Assembly: GCF_002150735.1 (NCBI RefSeq)
Contig: NZ_MUKA01000029.1
Span: 1 to 47,866 of the forward strand
Length of the DNA stretch: 47,866 nt
Origin: Streptomyces africanus
GTDB lineage: Bacteria; Actinomycetota; Actinomycetes; Streptomycetales; Streptomycetaceae
Reading direction: 5' to 3'
In this document: positions 43,605 to 47,866 of the stretch, in pieces
Layout of the letters: each line of letters opens with the position of its first letter
Numbering within the stretch: the first letter of the stretch is position 1
Notes under the pieces: model-generated
The model's input: only the letters and a program-made list of their open reading frames with translations
What the model was told of the DNA's origin: nothing
The model's database searches: none
Position numbers and translations under genes: made by a program

Positions 43605-44336
43605 TCAGCGCCCCGACGCCGCCAGTTCCTTCGCGGCCTCCGTCAGGTCCTTGGCCGTGTCGATGGCACGCCAGTACGACCCCTGAGGGATCGTGAACCC
43701 GGCCAGCTTCCGCTCGCGGGCCAGCCGGGGAAACGTCGTGCGCTCGTGATCCCCGCGGTCCGGCAGCAGCCCCGCGAACCCGGGGGAGAAGACGTACACA
43801 CCCGCGTTGATCTCGAAGGTCGACGGCGGGGCCTCGATGAAGTCCGTGATGCGGCCGAAGCCGTCCGTCTTCACCGCACCCCACGGCAGCCGCGGCCGGG
43901 CCAGGGCCAGCGTCGCGACGGCGTCCCGCTCGGTGTGGAAGTCCGCCATGTCACGCAGCGAGAACCGGGTCCAGATGTCGCCGTTCGTGGCGTACCAGGG
44001 CTGGTCCGGGTGGGGCAGATGCGCGGCGGCGTACTTGAGGCCGCCGCCGCGGCCGAGGGGCTCCGACTCCACGACCGTGGTGACGGAGACGGGCAGATCG
44101 GCCCTCTCCAGCCACTTCTGGAGCACCTCGGCGAGGTGGCCGCAGGAGACCACCACGTCCGTCACGCCCTCCTCCGCGAGCCAGGACAGCTGATGGCCGA
44201 TGATCGGTGTCCCCGTCCCGGGGATCTCGACCATCGGCTTGGGCCGGTCGTCGGTGTACGGGCGTAGCCGGGAGCCCTGGCCACCGGCCAGAACGACGGC
44301 TTGAACGGGGCGGGACGCGGCGCTCGGATCGCTCAT
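43605..44336 (-). CDS. NDP-sugar pyrophosphorylase family protein
   Basis: 243 residues, GT-A-fold nucleotidyltransferase making NDP-sugars. VVLAGGQGSRLRPYTDDRPK with PMVEIPG is the nucleotide loop with the conserved Lys, then GGGLKYAAAHL and ATNGDIWTRF with the metal Asp, and EINAGVYVF. Probably a mannose- or glucose-1-phosphate enzyme; the sugar is undetermined. No partner glycosyltransferase is adjacent. Confidence 0.9.
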   Translation of the reverse strand: MSDPSAASRPVQAVVLAGGQGSRLRPYTDDRPKPMVEIPGTGTPIIGHQLSWLAEEGVTDVVVSCGHLAEVLQKWLERADLPVSVTTVVESEPLGRGGGLKYAAAHLPHPDQPWYATNGDIWTRFSLRDMADFHTERDAVATLALARPRLPWGAVKTDGFGRITDFIEAPPSTFEINAGVYVFSPGFAGLLPDRGDHERTTFPRLARERKLAGFTIPQGSYWRAIDTAKDLTEAAKELAASGR

Positions 44337-44442
44337 GAGACCGAACTGTACGTGGCGTCCCGCCCGGGGCCGCGGCGGACAAAAATTCTCGCGTCAGCCG
44401 CTGCCGGCTTCTCACCTCTCGTCCGGCGGCAGGGCGGGGTGC

Positions 44443-44898
44443 TCAGGTGTGCGCGGCCGCGACGCCCGTGGCGAAGGCGGTGTCGCAGACCGGGCGGGCG
44501 TAGGACTGAGCGCGCGTCGGGCCGTAGACCCGGACGGCGGCCTGTCCGAGGGCGCGGGCGATGGACGTGCAGTGCTTCGCCAGCGACGGGCGGCCGTTGA
44601 CGGCCTGCTGGAGATGGGTGAGGGCGACGCCGGGGTTCTCCTCCTGGAGTTCGGTGAGCAGTTTGTCGCGCAGGACGTCCTGCGGGGCGCGCTTGACCGC
44701 CCGCGGGGTGCCGGCGGACGTGCTGGTGTCCGCGGCGGTGAGCACCGGGTCGGAGGTGCTCCCCGACCAGTTGACTCGGGTGACCGCGAGGGTCCCGGAG
44801 AGCACCAGGACGACGGGCAGGACGAAAGCGAGGGAGCGGCCGATCCGGCGGGCGGGGCCCCGGCCGCGTCGCGTCTGTTGGTTAGTGGAGTGCTTCAC
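44443..44898 (-). CDS. Membrane-anchored or secreted protein, unknown
   Basis: 151 residues, GTG 44898. A strongly basic N-terminus (QQTRRGRGPARRIGR) and one hydrophobic helix (SLAFVLPVVLVLSGTLAVT) are followed by a helical exported part with two cysteines (AKHCTSIARALGQAAVRVYG, RPVCDTAFATGVAAAHT). A conserved-looking Streptomyces protein, no function. Confidence 0.7.
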   Translation of the reverse strand: MKHSTNQQTRRGRGPARRIGRSLAFVLPVVLVLSGTLAVTRVNWSGSTSDPVLTAADTSTSAGTPRAVKRAPQDVLRDKLLTELQEENPGVALTHLQQAVNGRPSLAKHCTSIARALGQAAVRVYGPTRAQSYARPVCDTAFATGVAAAHT

Positions 44899-45036
44899 GC
44901 GTGTGAGGGTAGCGCGGGGTAATGGTTTGTAGACATTTAGTCACCGGTTCGGGGGATGAGAGAGTGCTCATTTTTGGGTAAGGCGTTGACGCACACCGCT
45001 CGAAACGTCCGGTGTGCCGGGGTATTTGTCGACAAC

Positions 45037-45072
45037 GAGAAGGGCCCCGCAGCACGCTGCGGGGCCCTCTTC
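45037..45072. terminator. msiK terminator
   Basis: GAGAAGGGCCCCGCAGC / GCTGCGGGGCCCTCTTC, 17-base arms with a small internal mismatch, 40 bases after the msiK stop. Confidence 0.88.
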
Positions 45073-45112
45073 GTCAACCTGGGTGATTCACCCGGGTTGT
45101 GTGTTTGGTGGG

Positions 45113-46201
<1,089 letters not shown>

Positions 46202-46409
46202 GGTGAGTGAACCCCTTCTACCGGCAGGAACGTGCCGGACGATCCGAGTAGGAAGGCGGTGCCACGACGGGTGTTCCGTTGTGGTGTAGTCCACACGTGT
46301 GAACTGGCTCAGGACGGTACCTGGCGTTCACGTGGTCTGTCAGTACCTCCGGCCCTGTGAACTTCGTGGAAATTTTCGAAGACGCCTCACGGCCGCCGGT
46401 ACCGGTCCG

Positions 46410-47387
46410 TCACGGCTGCCGGTACCGGTCCGCCAGCGCCGCCACCGCCCGCGCCACGGCCTGCCGCAGCCCGGGCGGCCCGAGGACCTCCGCCTCCGGA
46501 CCCAGCCGGAGCAGATCCCCGACGGCCACGGCCTCTGTCTCCACGGGCAGTTCCACCTCCACCCAGCCGTCCGCGTCCGGCGCACCCGCGCTCCGCAGGG
46601 CCCGTGCACCCGCCGCCCCGAACTGCATCGGCAGCAGCCGCTGCCCCCGAGGTGAGAGGCGCAACCGGGCGACACCCTGCTGCAGGGCGGCCTCCAGCCG
46701 CCGGGACGACTCCTCCCAGTAGGCGGCCAGGTCGAAGCCGGCCGGACGCTCGAAGAGCTCCCCGGTCTCCTCCACGGTCAGCAGGCGGGACACCCGGTAC
46801 GTCCGTACGGACTCCTCCGCCAGGGCGACCAGGTACCAGATGCCGCCCTTGAGGACGAGGCCCAGCGGCCGCACCTCCCGGCGCACCTCGCCCCGCCACC
46901 GCCGGTAGTGCACGCGCAGCACCCGCCGCTCCCACACGGCCGCGGCCACCGGTTCCAGACACGGCACCGGATCGGCCTCCCGGAACCACGCCGGCGCGTC
47001 CAGATGGAACCGTTCCTGCACCCGCCGCGCCTGCCCGGCCAGCTCCGCCGGAAGCGCGGCCTGCACCTTCAGCTGGGCACTGGCCAGCACCGCCCCCAGC
47101 CCCAGATCCCGTGCCGGACCGGGCATCCCGGCGAGGAACAACGACCCGGCCTCGGCGTCGGTCAGACCGGTCAGCCGGGTCCGGTAGCCGTCCATCAGCC
47201 GGTAGCCGCCCTCCGGCCCCCGGTCCGCGCACACCGGCACACCCGCCGCGCCCAGCGCCTCGACGTCCCGGTAGACCGTGCGCACCGACACCTCCAGCTC
47301 GGCGGCGAGCTCGGGCGCGGTCATCCGCCCGCGGTTCTGGAGCAGCAGGAGCAGGGAGAGGAGCCGGTCGGCACGCATGGGAGCCAT
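46410..47387 (-). CDS. WYL domain transcriptional regulator (YafY type)
   Basis: About 325 residues. N-terminal HTH_11 (LLSLLLLLQNRGRMTAPELA, AELEVSVRTVYRDVEALGAA), a WYL domain (VLRVHYRRWRGEVRREVRPL, LVLKGGIWYLVALAEE, RTYRVSRL) and a C-terminal WCX extension. Start ATG 47387 or 47378; neither has a ribosome site, suggesting a leaderless mRNA. It probably controls the divergent DUF3224 gene through the palindrome between them. Confidence 0.93.
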   Translation of the reverse strand: MAPMRADRLLSLLLLLQNRGRMTAPELAAELEVSVRTVYRDVEALGAAGVPVCADRGPEGGYRLMDGYRTRLTGLTDAEAGSLFLAGMPGPARDLGLGAVLASAQLKVQAALPAELAGQARRVQERFHLDAPAWFREADPVPCLEPVAAAVWERRVLRVHYRRWRGEVRREVRPLGLVLKGGIWYLVALAEESVRTYRVSRLLTVEETGELFERPAGFDLAAYWEESSRRLEAALQQGVARLRLSPRGQRLLPMQFGAAGARALRSAGAPDADGWVEVELPVETEAVAVGDLLRLGPEAEVLGPPGLRQAVARAVAALADRYRQP

Positions 47388-47405
47388 TGTCCGGCGTACG
47401 CGCCG

Positions 47406-47430
47406 GTACCTGACAGGAGATGTCAGGTAC
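47406..47430. promoter_or_regulatory. Operator palindrome of the WYL regulator
   Basis: Perfect 10-base arms GTACCTGACA and TGTCAGGTAC, 5-base spacer GGAGA. It sits between the divergent regulator (start 47387) and the DUF3224 gene (start 47497), where the regulator would bind to control both. Confidence 0.82.
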
Positions 47431-47496
47431 GGGGACCAGAGTGGTGCTCCCAGACGGCCCGCACGGCCGCCTGCCGATCTTCGAAAGGACCCACCC

Positions 47497-47866
47497 ATGC
47501 CCGGCACGCGCACCACCACCGGACACTTCACCTTCGCCGACTGGCAGGAGCGAGTGATCGGCCCGGGGGAGGACGCGAACCCCCGGCTCGCCCACGCCTC
47601 CGTCCGGAACACCTTCAGCGGCGGCATCGAGGCGGACGGGACGATCTGCGAGTACTCCATCGTCTACGTCACCCAGAAGACCGGCTCCTTCACCGGCATG
47701 GAACTGATCACGGGCCGGCTCGACGGGCGGGAGGGGAGCTTCGCCGTGGAGGAGCGGGGGTGGTTCGGCGAGGACGGGACGGTGCACTGCACGTTCGAGG
47801 TGGTGCGGGGGTCCGGGAGCGGGGAGCTGGCCGGACTGCGGGGGACGGGCGGCCTCGCCGCGCGCC
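47497..47866 (+). CDS. DUF3224 family protein, cut by the window end
   Basis: At least 123 residues, no stop before the window ends. ATG 47497 with GAAAGGA. HFTFADWQERVIGPGEDANP near the start, RNTFSGGIEADGTICEYSIV and YVTQKTGSFTGMELITGRL match DUF3224, a small beta-barrel with an unknown role. It is probably controlled by the divergent WYL regulator. Confidence 0.88.
   Translation, partial: MPGTRTTTGHFTFADWQERVIGPGEDANPRLAHASVRNTFSGGIEADGTICEYSIVYVTQKTGSFTGMELITGRLDGREGSFAVEERGWFGEDGTVHCTFEVVRGSGSGELAGLRGTGGLAAR

Overview
The window is high-GC actinobacterial DNA and almost certainly comes from a Streptomyces chromosome. GTG and ATGA-overlap starts, strong GGAGG ribosome binding sites and GC-rich third positions are everywhere. 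Gene content matches the Streptomyces core around mshA, phoU-phoRP, carD-ispDF-cysS and msiK; from memory this is the order seen in S. coelicolor around SCO4204-SCO4241.

Layout. (1) 1-5560: NlpC/P60 hydrolase, a methyltransferase, a frameshifted RTX-type repeat protein, then mshA (mycothiol synthesis) overlapping a YbjN gene. (2) 5538-11628: AraC regulator divergent from a DUF2000 gene, a small membrane protein, a DUF5707-type secreted protein, and a two-component operon whose unusual double kinase is frameshifted. (3) 11625-18684: accessory stretch with a 166-bp IS5-family remnant, a complete inverted copy of the same IS, broken lipoprotein and DUF6415-like genes, NTF2-like, DinB and CYTH proteins, and an XRE regulator. 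(4) 18812-29904: an integrative element of about 11 kb bounded by a 20-bp direct repeat, one copy of which is the 3' end of the phosphoglycerate mutase gene. It carries a GIY-YIG protein, small membrane proteins, a TIR-like protein, a three-gene ABC-3C-type conflict system, an IS110-family transposase with a striking structured flank, an excisionase and a tyrosine integrase with an internal stop codon. (5) 29887-47866: conserved core: gpmA, an MFS exporter, a nickel-binding SCO4226-type protein beside a tiny Cys-rich protein, phoU divergent from phoR-phoP with a PHO box between them, a lipoprotein, carD, ispD-ispF, cysS, rlmB, a DoxX protein, a nucleotidyltransferase, msiK, a WYL-type regulator with a good operator palindrome, and the start of a DUF3224 gene.

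How the genes work together. The core supplies housekeeping: mycothiol, glycolysis, phosphate sensing (PhoU/PhoR/PhoP), RNA polymerase modulation (CarD), isoprenoid precursors (IspD/IspF), tRNA charging and the shared sugar-import ATPase MsiK. The element between YbjN and gpmA looks like a defence-bearing island: its defence genes are AT-richer than the core, overlap tightly and include a TTA codon. Its integrase is broken by a stop codon, so it may no longer move by itself.

Four apparent frameshifts and one nonsense codon lie in the non-core genes and none in the core genes I followed. This fits real decay, but sequencing error cannot be excluded from one sequence. No tRNA, rRNA or CRISPR array was seen.
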